Source of the DNA: Chloroflexota bacterium
GTDB lineage: Bacteria > Chloroflexota > Dormibacteria > CF-121
Assembly (NCBI GenBank): GCA_005880605.1
Contig: VBIS01000061.1
Coordinates: 1-24,339, forward strand
DNA length: 24,339 nt
Direction of reading: 5' to 3'
In this document: in pieces, positions 5,485-11,851 of the stretch
How the letters are laid out: each line of letters opens with the position of its first letter
How positions within the stretch are numbered: the stretch's first letter is position 1
Program-made: the position numbers and the translations under genes
Notes under the pieces: generated by a model
What the model saw: only the letters and a program-made list of their open reading frames with translations
Told to the model about the DNA's origin: nothing
Database searches by the model: none

Positions 5485-6598
5485 GCGCCTCCTCCAGGGC
5501 GGCATGCGCGGTCGTGCCGCCGAGCCGGCCTAAGGCCCAGGCCGCGTGCCCGCGGACGAGAGGCTCCGGGTCGTTGAGCGCGCTCGCCAACGCCGGCACG
5601 GACCCACGATCGGCGACGTTGCCGAGGGCGATGCACACATTGCGAAGCAGTCCCGCGCGTCGCGTTCGCCACAACGCGCTCTCGCGAAAGCGGCGGCGGA
5701 ATCGCGCGTCGTCGAGCGTCAACAGTTCCTCGAGACGGGGCCGTGCCTCGATGCCTGGCCCGAAGGCGGCGAGCGCCGTCGCGTCGGGCGCCGCCGGCCG
5801 AGCATTGACCGGACAGATCTCCTGACACAGATCGCAACCGAAGATCCAGTCGCCGATCATCGGTCGAATGTCGAGTGGGATGATGCCGCGGTGTTCGATC
5901 GTCCAGAAGGAAATGCAGCGGCGATTATCCAGGACGCCAGGCGCAACCAGGGCCCCGGTCGGACAGACGCGCAGGCAGGCATCGCAGCCGCCGCAGCTCT
6001 TCTTCAGCGGGGCATCGGTCTCGAGCGGCGCCGAGGTGACGATCTCCGCCAGCAGGACGTTGGATCCGATCCCCGGCACCAGCAGGTTGGTGTTCTTGCC
6101 GAGCCAGCCGACGCCAGCCCGCGCTGCCGCCGCGCGGTCGAGCATCCACCCGTGGTCAACGTAGGTCTTGGCCGTGTAGCCTCGCTCGCGCAGCATCGTA
6201 AGCAAGGGCTGCATTCGTTCGACCAGGACCTCGTGGTAATCGCGGCCTAGCGCATAGGAGGCGATTCGGCCGCGGGGGCCCCCACCCTGCCCTCGCCCCG
6301 AGGGGGAGGGAAATTCTCCGGTGGCGGAGGGAAATTCTTCAATCGAGGAGGGTGAGTTAGCGGCGGGGTATGGATAGGCCAGCGCGATGACGGTTCGGGC
6401 GTCCGGGGTCGATCTTTGGGGATCGGCGCTGGCATGGACCCGCGCCTCGCTCCACCAGGTAAGCCCATCCATGAGGCCGTCGGCGGTGCGCCGGGCGGCC
6501 GCCGCCTCGGCCTCAGCGAACGGGTCCGCGCTGGTAATGCCGACCGCGCTGAATCCCAGGGCTTTGGCCCGGCTCTTGACGGCCTCCGTAAGGTCCAT
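5396..6598 (-). CDS. queG: Epoxyqueuosine reductase QueG with repeat-derived insertion, 400 aa
   Basis: QueG performs the last step of queuosine synthesis in tRNA, reducing epoxyqueuosine with cobalamin and two 4Fe-4S clusters. Visible features: the catalytic Asp in YVDHGWMLDRAAAARAGVGW (Asp148), the first cysteine cluster CGGCDACLRVCP (202-213), Cys228 in NRRCISFWTIEHRG, the second cluster CDLCQEICP (255-263), and C-terminal HEAT-like repeats (about 318-395). Residues 80-110, rich in Pro, Ser and Gly, separate the conserved ALAYPYPA from GRIASYALGRDYH; they correspond to a dispersed repeat and a short tandem duplication in the DNA. The frame stays open, so the protein may still work. The ATG at 6598 is preceded by a weak TAAGCT hexamer. 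The last 89 bp overlap the adenosyltransferase tail. Confidence 0.93.
   Translation of the reverse strand: MDLTEAVKSRAKALGFSAVGITSADPFAEAEAAAARRTADGLMDGLTWWSEARVHASADPQRSTPDARTVIALAYPYPAANSPSSIEEFPSATGEFPSPSGRGQGGGPRGRIASYALGRDYHEVLVERMQPLLTMLRERGYTAKTYVDHGWMLDRAAAARAGVGWLGKNTNLLVPGIGSNVLLAEIVTSAPLETDAPLKKSCGGCDACLRVCPTGALVAPGVLDNRRCISFWTIEHRGIIPLDIRPMIGDWIFGCDLCQEICPVNARPAAPDATALAAFGPGIEARPRLEELLTLDDARFRRRFRESALWRTRRAGLLRNVCIALGNVADRGSVPALASALNDPEPLVRGHAAWALGRLGGTTAHAALEEALSREADAWVRDECGLALKACGPRAVPSAV
6276..6313. repeat. Dispersed 38-bp repeat, copy A, inside queG
   Basis: The 38 bases from GGGCCCCCACCCTGCCCTC to GGGGGAGGGAAA match copy B (9797-9834) with two mismatches and copy C (13991-14028) with five. 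In this copy the hairpin core is degenerate: CCCTC and GAGGG arms around GCCCC. It lies within the queG reading frame and encodes the Pro/Ser/Gly-rich insertion. Confidence 0.8.
6305..6338. repeat. Short tandem duplication next to copy A
   Basis: GGAGGGAAATTCT occurs at 6305-6317 and again at 6326-6338. The period is 21 bp, so the queG frame is kept and the protein shows EFPS twice. The first unit is the right end of dispersed repeat A. Confidence 0.75.
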
Positions 6599-6628
6599 TT
6601 GGGTCTAGCTTAGGGTTGATTCCGGTAG

Positions 6629-6634
6629 TAGGAT
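6629..6634 (+). promoter_or_regulatory. Candidate -10 box for the trp-containing operon
   Basis: TAGGAT ends 8 nt before the ATG at 6643. The 44-bp divergent gap between queG and this gene (6599-6642) must hold both promoters. I see no clear -35, no leader peptide and no attenuator. Confidence 0.3.
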
Positions 6635-6642
6635 TAGGGGCA

Positions 6643-6906
6643 ATGCAGGGGAGTGCAGTGTGGCGGGAGCTTCAACTGCTATTGAGCCTGAACCTGCCGG
6701 ACACTGCCTACTACCTCTGGGAAGGCACCGCGGTTTGCTGCCACTGCGACGAGCAGCGGCTCGTGATCGGCGCCCCTACGGAACAGTCAGCCCGACAGCT
6801 GGTGCAGGCCTATCTGCCGGTCGTCCGGCGCACGCTCCAGGCGATCCCGGATGCGCCCAAGCGCGTTTCCGTCGTGGTCACCGCCGGCCCGCTCGCGCAC
6901 GCCTAG
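6643..6906 (+). CDS. Small protein resembling a stand-alone DnaA N-terminal domain, 87 aa
   Basis: The 87-residue protein has the pattern of DnaA domain I: VWRELQLLLSLNLP, then an aromatic strand region (AYYLWEG), a hydrophobic strand with Pro (QRLVIGAPTEQSARQLVQAY) and LPVVRRTLQAIP followed by KRVSVVV. Order and spacing match the LW..L...L / F..W / L.l..P..f....v...Yl..i...L / v.f.v layout of DnaA-N. It lacks the AAA+ ATPase and DNA-binding domains and is too short to have lost them by a nearby frameshift: the next gene is acylphosphatase. In DnaA, domain I self-associates and binds partners such as DnaB and DiaA/SirA-type proteins, so this could be a partner or decoy. The match is by eye and could be superficial. 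The ATG 6643 start is preferred over TTG 6616. Confidence 0.55.
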   Translation: MQGSAVWRELQLLLSLNLPDTAYYLWEGTAVCCHCDEQRLVIGAPTEQSARQLVQAYLPVVRRTLQAIPDAPKRVSVVVTAGPLAHA

Positions 6907-7195
6907 TCTGGCGTCGCCCGAACGGCGCCGCCTGAAGGCGGAGATCTTCGGCGATGTCCAGGGGGTCGGCTTTCGCTATTTTGCCCAGTCGCACGCCCGC
7001 CGTCTGGGCCTTGAGGGGTATGTCCGCAACCGCTACGATGGCGCCGTGGAAGTGGAGGCGGAGGGCAGTGCCGATGCGCTCGAAGGGTTCCTCGACCTGC
7101 TTCGGCAGGGCCCGCGCGCGGCACGCATCCAGGATGTCGCGGTCGCCTGGTTGCCCGCTCGCGGCGACCTGGGTCCGTTCGGCGTGAGAGGATGA
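6851..7195 (+). CDS. acyP: Acylphosphatase
   Basis: Acylphosphatase hydrolyses carboxyl-phosphate bonds such as those of acetyl phosphate or carbamoyl phosphate. The catalytic motif GDVQGVGFR carries the phosphate-binding Arg (Arg42 from ATG 6851), and the second motif GYVRN carries the catalytic Asn (Asn60). The only ordinary start is ATG 6851, which overlaps the preceding gene by 56 bp and gives 114 residues with an unlikely Pro/Ser/Arg-rich head. A CTG at 6908, two bases after the preceding stop, would give 95 residues, close to the usual ~90 of the family. The stop overlaps the next ATG as ATGA, so it is coupled to the aminotransferase. Confidence 0.87.
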   Translation: MRPSAFPSWSPPARSRTPSLASPERRRLKAEIFGDVQGVGFRYFAQSHARRLGLEGYVRNRYDGAVEVEAEGSADALEGFLDLLRQGPRAARIQDVAVAWLPARGDLGPFGVRG

Positions 7196-8379
7196 GCGAG
7201 ATGAAATTCGCACGGCGCATGAGCGAGATCGGGACCGAAACCGCCTTCGAGGTGCTGGCCAAGGCGCGCAAGCTGGAGGCGCAGGGGCGCAACATCGTGC
7301 ATCTCGAGATCGGCGAGCCCGACTTTCCCACGCCGCCGAATATCGTCGAGGCCGCCGAGCGCGCGCTCCGCGATGGCTTCACGCATTACACGCCGGCGGG
7401 CGGCCTGATGCCGGCTCGCCAGGCCGTTGCCGAGTGGATCCGCCGGTCGTACGAGGTCGAGGTCAAGCCCGAACAGGTGGTCATGGTGCCCGGTTCCAAG
7501 AATGTGCTGCTCTTCACCATGCTCGCGGTGGTGGACCCCGGTGATGAGGTGATCGTTCCCGACCCGGGATACGCGATCTACGGGTCGGCGGCGACCCTTG
7601 CCGGTGGGACGCCAGTCGGCATTCCCCTTCGTGAGCGTAACGACTTCCGACTCGACATCGAGGAGCTCAAATCGAAGATCACGCCTAAGACGAAGTTGAT
7701 GGTCATCAACTCCCCGCAGAACCCGACCGGGGGCGTGCTATCGACCCGCGACCTCGAGCAAATCGCGGAGCTCGCGATGAAGCATGACTTCTACGTGCTG
7801 ACCGATGAGGTCTACGGCCAGATCACCTACGACGGTCACCATGCGTCGATCATGACCGTCCCGGGGATGCTCGATCGCACGATTTATTCGGACGGGCTGA
7901 GCAAGGCGTACGCGATGTGCGGCTGGCGCCTCGGCTTTGCGGTCGCGCCCCAACCGCTCGCGCAGAAATTCGAAACGCTGATGATCAACAGCAGTTCCTG
8001 CGCGGCGGCCTTTACCCAGATGGCCGCCATCGAGGCGCTCTCGCCGCGCTCGGACGCCTCCGTCCAGGCGATGGTCGCGGAGTTCAAACGGCGCCGCGAC
8101 CTCGTTGTCGATCGCCTGAATCAGCTGCCGGGTGTTCACTGCCATAAACCACTGGGCGCCTTCTACGTCTTTCCGAACATCACGGGGACCGGCCAGAACG
8201 AACGTGAGCTGGCGGACCGCATGCTGCTCGAGGGCGGTGTCGCCGTGCTCGCCGGTTCGACCTTTGGCGAGGCGGGCACGGGGTACCTGCGGCTGTCTTA
8301 CGCCAACTCGGTCGATCAGATCGAGGAGGGCCTCAAGCGGATGAAAGGAGTCCTGGAAAAGACCGCAGCGCCCGCCTAG
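7192..8379 (+). CDS. Class I/II PLP-dependent aminotransferase (aspartate-aminotransferase-like), 395 aa
   Basis: A fold-type I aminotransferase of the thermophile-type AspC subgroup (I-gamma). Motifs in order: EIGEPDFPTPPNIVEAAERAL (39-59), HYTPAGGLMPARQAVA, NSPQNPTGG (173-181), TDEVY with the PLP-N1-binding Asp205, SDGLSKAYAMCGWRLG with the Schiff-base Lys238 and Arg246, and a substrate-carboxylate Arg in YLRLSYANS near residue 371. Substrate specificity (aspartate, aromatic or broad) cannot be fixed from sequence. It starts with an ATGA overlap on acylphosphatase and ends 4 bp before trpC, so it is co-transcribed with trp genes; a link to aromatic amino acid metabolism is plausible but unproven. 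Confidence 0.93.
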   Translation: MSEMKFARRMSEIGTETAFEVLAKARKLEAQGRNIVHLEIGEPDFPTPPNIVEAAERALRDGFTHYTPAGGLMPARQAVAEWIRRSYEVEVKPEQVVMVPGSKNVLLFTMLAVVDPGDEVIVPDPGYAIYGSAATLAGGTPVGIPLRERNDFRLDIEELKSKITPKTKLMVINSPQNPTGGVLSTRDLEQIAELAMKHDFYVLTDEVYGQITYDGHHASIMTVPGMLDRTIYSDGLSKAYAMCGWRLGFAVAPQPLAQKFETLMINSSSCAAAFTQMAAIEALSPRSDASVQAMVAEFKRRRDLVVDRLNQLPGVHCHKPLGAFYVFPNITGTGQNERELADRMLLEGGVAVLAGSTFGEAGTGYLRLSYANSVDQIEEGLKRMKGVLEKTAAPA

Positions 8380-8383
8380 CCCG

Positions 8384-9175
8384 ATGGCGACCCGAGCCGC
8401 CCCCATCCTCGAGCGCATTCTCGAATCGAGGCGCGCGGCGATCGCGGAACTCAAAGCTGGTGGCACGGCTGCTGGGCTTTCCCGATCGGTCGCCACCGCT
8501 CCGCCGCCCGCGGATTTTCGCGCCGCGCTGGTCGGCGACAAGGTGGCATTGATTGCCGAATGTAAGGAGCGGTCACCTTCGGGTGGTTGGCTGCAGCGGC
8601 CCTATGACCCGGTCGGGCTGGCGCGGCGATACGCGGCCAACGGGGCCGCGGCGATCTCCGTGCTGACCGAACCGGAATTCTTCGGGGGAAACCTCGCCCA
8701 CCTCCAGGCCATCCGCGCGGCGGTCGCGGTACCGCTCCTCTGCAAGGACTTCATCGTCGATGCGGTGCAGGTCCTGGCGGCACGTGCGGCGGGCGCCGAC
8801 GCGGTGCTGCTGATCGTGGCGATTCTCGACGATGCTCGCCTGCGCGACCTGCTGGCCGTGACGCATGGCTACGGCATGCGAGCGCTGGTCGAAGTCCACG
8901 ACGAGACCGAGGTCGAGCGGGCGCTGCAGGCCGATGCCGCGATCATCGGCATCAACAACCGGGACCTGACGGCGATGGAGACGGTCAAAGACACGACGAC
9001 GCGGTTGCGTCCCTTGATCCCGGCCGGCCACCTCGTGGTCAGCGAGAGCGGCATCGACAGCCGCGCTGATATCGATGCGCTCGAACGCCTGGACGTCGAC
9101 GCAGCGCTGGTCGGTGAGTCGCTGCTGCGGGCTCCCGACCTCGAAGCTAAAGTCCGCGAGCTGAGCGGGCGATGA
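8384..9175 (+). CDS. trpC: Indole-3-glycerol phosphate synthase TrpC, 263 aa
   Basis: TrpC closes the indole ring of CdRP with loss of CO2 and water, the fourth step from chorismate to tryptophan. Catalytic regions are in place on the TIM barrel: the strand-2 motif LIAECKERSPSGGWL (usual form IAEIKRASPSKG; Glu and Lys kept), LLCKDFIVD (catalytic Lys), ALVEVHDE (Glu), IGINNRDLTAMETV (Asn) and VVSESGI (Glu-Ser-Gly phosphate region). The SPSGGW version lacks the usual Lys after SPS, as some archaeal enzymes do. The stop overlaps trpF as ATGA. No trpE, trpG or trpD is present in the window, so the early pathway genes lie elsewhere. Confidence 0.96.
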   Translation: MATRAAPILERILESRRAAIAELKAGGTAAGLSRSVATAPPPADFRAALVGDKVALIAECKERSPSGGWLQRPYDPVGLARRYAANGAAAISVLTEPEFFGGNLAHLQAIRAAVAVPLLCKDFIVDAVQVLAARAAGADAVLLIVAILDDARLRDLLAVTHGYGMRALVEVHDETEVERALQADAAIIGINNRDLTAMETVKDTTTRLRPLIPAGHLVVSESGIDSRADIDALERLDVDAALVGESLLRAPDLEAKVRELSGR

Positions 9176-9786
9176 CGAAGATCAAGATCTGTGGCAATAC
9201 GCGGGCCCAGGATGTCGAGCTCGCGGTCGAGCTCGGCGTCGACCTGCTCGGGTTCATCTTCACCCGCAGTAAGCGCCAGATCGGCGTCGACGAGGCGAAG
9301 GCACTCATCGCCACGGTGCCGAGCGGAGTGGAACGCGTCGGCGTCTTCATCGATGAGTCCCCGGAAGAGATTGCAGCGGTAGCCACGGCCTGCGGGCTGA
9401 CCGCGATCCAGGTCTACCGGCCCCTGACCGGAAAGGATCGCGCGCTTGGCCTGCTCAACCTGCCGGCGTTTCGCGTCCAGGACAGGGAGGACCTGGGGGC
9501 CCTTCGGGTCGAAAAGGGGGATCATCCGCTTTTCGATACCTGGGCGGCGGACCGCATCGGCGGAACTGGGCGAGCCTGGGCATGGTCACAGGCCAGTACG
9601 GTCGCCCGTCAGCATCCCGTGGTTGTATCCGGCGGACTGACGCCCGACAACGTCGACGACGCCGTGCGCGAGCTCCATCCCTGGGCGGTCGATGTCTGCA
9701 GCGGAGTCGAAGCCGAGCCTGGGCGCAAGGATCCCGCGAAACTACGGGCCTTCGTCGCCGCAGTGCGCGAGGCCGATAGAGGGTGA
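9172..9786 (+). CDS. trpF: Phosphoribosylanthranilate isomerase TrpF, 204 aa
   Basis: TrpF catalyses the Amadori rearrangement of phosphoribosylanthranilate to CdRP. KICGNTR at the N-terminus carries the catalytic Cys7; the catalytic Asp is in LFDTW; the phosphate sites are GGTGRAWAW and VSGGLTPDNV. Two places differ from most TrpF: the usual QLHG after the fourth strand reads QVYR, and the usual D(S/T)xxGGTG loop is longer (DTWAADRIGGTG). Neither removes a known catalytic residue. The start overlaps trpC (ATGA) and the stop overlaps the upstream trpB GTG (GTGA). Confidence 0.94.
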   Translation: MTKIKICGNTRAQDVELAVELGVDLLGFIFTRSKRQIGVDEAKALIATVPSGVERVGVFIDESPEEIAAVATACGLTAIQVYRPLTGKDRALGLLNLPAFRVQDREDLGALRVEKGDHPLFDTWAADRIGGTGRAWAWSQASTVARQHPVVVSGGLTPDNVDDAVRELHPWAVDVCSGVEAEPGRKDPAKLRAFVAAVREADRG

Positions 9787-11018
9787 GCACAACTGAGGGC
9801 CCCCACCCTGCCCTCCCCCAGAGGGGGAGGGAAACCGTGACGGGCCCGGATCAACGCGGCCGCTTTGGTCGGTACGGCGGGCAGTACATCCCGGAAACCC
9901 TGATGGCCGCCGTCGAGGAGCTGGCGGCCGCGTTCCACGCCGCGCACGAGGATGAGGCCTTTGCGCGTGAGTTCGAGTACCTCTCGCGGACCTTCAGCGG
10001 ACGGCCGACGCCGGTCTATCGGGCCGATCGCCTCACCGACCAGGCCGGCGGCGCCGAGATCTGGTTCAAGCGCGAGGACCTGTGCCACACCGGCGCGCAC
10101 AAGATCAACAACGCCCTGGGGCAGGTCCTGCTCGCCCGCCGGATGGGAAAGCAACGGATCATTGCCGAGACCGGTGCGGGTCAGCACGGCGTCGCGGTCG
10201 CCACCGTGTGCGCGAAATTCGGGCTCCAGTGTGAGGTCTTCATGGGCGTCGACGACATGGCACGCCAGGCGGTCAATGTCTACAAGATGCAGCTGCTCGG
10301 CGCCACCGTGACGCCGGTGGAGAGCGGCAGTAAGACGCTGAAGGACGCGACCAACGAGGCGATCCGCGACTGGGTAACCAACGTGCGCAGCACGCACTAC
10401 GTGATCGGATCGGCGGTCGGTCCGCATCCCTACCCGTTGATGGTGCGCGAGTTTCAGTCGGTGATCGGGCGCGAGGCCCGGGCCCAGATGCTCACCGAGA
10501 CCGGGCGCCTGCCCACGGCGGTGGTGGCCTGCGTCGGTGGTGGCAGCAACGCCATCGGGATCTTCGCGCCCTTCTACGACGACCCGGTCCGTCTGATCGG
10601 GGTGGAGGCCGCGGGGCGTGGCCTCAACAGCGGGGCCCATGCGGCGTCCATCACGGGCGGCCGTCCCGGCGTACTGCACGGCTCGTTCAGCTACCTGTTG
10701 CAGGACGAGGACGGCCAGGTGATGCCGACCCATTCGGTCTCGGCGGGGTTGGATTATCCGGGGGTCGGCCCCGAGCATGCCTTCCTCAACGACCAGCACC
10801 GGGCGGAATATGTCAGTGTCACCGACGAGCAGGCGCTCGCGGCCTTCCACCAGACATCGCGGCTGGAAGGGATCATCCCGGCGCTCGAGAGCTCGCATGC
10901 GATTGCGCACGCGATGCCGCTGGCCGCGGAGCTGGCCGCGAAAGACATCGTCCTGGTCAACCTGTCCGGTCGGGGCGACAAGGACCTCGATATCGTGCGA
11001 GGTTCGAGCGGCGGGTGA
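9783..11018 (+). CDS. trpB: Tryptophan synthase beta chain TrpB, 411 aa, with repeat-derived N-terminus
   Basis: TrpB joins indole and serine to make tryptophan, with PLP on Lys107 in HTGAHKINNALGQVLLA. Other motifs: RFGRYGGQYIPETL, ETGAGQHGVAVATVCA, the PLP-phosphate loop CVGGGSNAIG, and LSGRGDKD at the C-terminus. The family usually starts just before GRFGRYGG. Here GTG 9783 overlaps trpF (GTGA), and the first 18 codons (including PHPALPQRGRE) are encoded by dispersed repeat copy B. An in-frame GTG at 9837, with the repeat's GGGGGAGGG arm 5 nt before it, gives a normal-length protein starting at TGPDQRGRFGRYGG and may be the true or a second start. Confidence 0.95.
   Translation: MSTTEGPHPALPQRGRETVTGPDQRGRFGRYGGQYIPETLMAAVEELAAAFHAAHEDEAFAREFEYLSRTFSGRPTPVYRADRLTDQAGGAEIWFKREDLCHTGAHKINNALGQVLLARRMGKQRIIAETGAGQHGVAVATVCAKFGLQCEVFMGVDDMARQAVNVYKMQLLGATVTPVESGSKTLKDATNEAIRDWVTNVRSTHYVIGSAVGPHPYPLMVREFQSVIGREARAQMLTETGRLPTAVVACVGGGSNAIGIFAPFYDDPVRLIGVEAAGRGLNSGAHAASITGGRPGVLHGSFSYLLQDEDGQVMPTHSVSAGLDYPGVGPEHAFLNDQHRAEYVSVTDEQALAAFHQTSRLEGIIPALESSHAIAHAMPLAAELAAKDIVLVNLSGRGDKDLDIVRGSSGG
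9797..9834. repeat. Dispersed 38-bp repeat, copy B, at the head of trpB
   Basis: The core is a perfect hairpin: arms CCCTCCCCC (9811-9819) and GGGGGAGGG (9823-9831) with an AGA loop. The 3' arm would act as Shine-Dalgarno for GTG 9837, and folding of the hairpin would hide it. Confidence 0.85.
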
Positions 11019-11806
11019 GCCGAATCGCCGCGACGTTCGCACGGCTGCGGGCCGAGCGCCGACTGGCGGTGATCGCCTATCTCACGGTCGGCTATCCGCG
11101 GCCCGATGCCACGCCCTCCCTGGTCGAGGCGGCGGCCCGCTCCGGGGCGGACGCCATCGAGCTCGGCATTCCGTTTTCGGATCCGCTCGCCGACGGGCGG
11201 ACCATCCAGGCCACGTCCCAGGTGGCCTTGAAGGGGGGCATGACGGTCGCGCGGGCGCTGGAAGCGGCACGGGCCGCGCGTGCAACGACCGACGTGCCGC
11301 TGCTTTTCATGACGTATCTCAATCCCATCCTCGCTTTCGGCCTCGAACGGTTTTGTCGGGCGGCGTCCGACGCCGGCATCGATGGCCTGATCGTGCCGGA
11401 CCTGCCTCCGACCGAGTCCGCCGACCTGCGTCGCGCCGCTGACGCCACCAAGCTCGACCTGGTGTTCTTCGTCGCGCCAACCAGCAGCGAGGTCGGGATC
11501 GAGGCAGCCTGCCGGGCAGCGACCGGGTTTGTCTACGGCATTGCGGTCACCGGCGTCACGGGGGCGCGGGCTCATCTCGACGAGGGCGTCCTACCGCTGA
11601 TCGCCTCGGTCCGCCGGCACACGACGCTTCCGGTGGTGGTGGGCTTCGGCATCTCCAAGCCCGAACATCTAGCGGCGCTGGAAGGGTTGGCCGACGGCGT
11701 GATCGTCGCCAGCGCGCTGCTGGATGCCATCGCCAGGTCCCCGCAGGACCCCGCGACCCAGGTCAGCCGCTTCCTGCGCGAATTGCGCTCCGCACCCGCC
11801 CGGTAG
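11015..11806 (+). CDS. trpA: Tryptophan synthase alpha chain TrpA, 263 aa
   Basis: TrpA cleaves indole-3-glycerol phosphate and channels indole to TrpB. Catalytic Glu49 and Asp56 lie in DAIELGIPFSDPLADG, the catalytic-loop Tyr and neighbouring turn in VYGIAVTGVTGAR, and the phosphate site in VVGFGISKPEH. The length is standard. The GTG start overlaps trpB by 4 bp (GTGA). It is the last trp gene; 45 bp separate it from the sigma factor and no convincing terminator is seen there, so read-through into the sigma gene is possible. Confidence 0.96.
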   Translation: MSRIAATFARLRAERRLAVIAYLTVGYPRPDATPSLVEAAARSGADAIELGIPFSDPLADGRTIQATSQVALKGGMTVARALEAARAARATTDVPLLFMTYLNPILAFGLERFCRAASDAGIDGLIVPDLPPTESADLRRAADATKLDLVFFVAPTSSEVGIEAACRAATGFVYGIAVTGVTGARAHLDEGVLPLIASVRRHTTLPVVVGFGISKPEHLAALEGLADGVIVASALLDAIARSPQDPATQVSRFLRELRSAPAR

Positions 11807-11851
11807 GTCCGTCGCAAGCCCCTCCCTGGGCCCGCGTCACACCGTCGGGTG

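Noticed and set aside
6305..6338. Short repeated unit considered as a CRISPR-like array
   Set aside because: Only two 13-bp units, inside a coding gene, with an 8-bp gap; no array and no cas gene.
9609..11042. Long minus-strand open frame of 477 codons
   Set aside because: It lies antisense to trpF/trpB, which have unmistakable family motifs. Long antisense frames are expected in high-GC coding DNA and its translation is Arg/Gly/Asp-rich with no recognisable domain.
11807..11851. Gap between trpA and the sigma gene examined for a terminator or ECF autoregulatory promoter
   Set aside because: No stem with a U-run and no convincing AAC/CGT-type ECF promoter was found.
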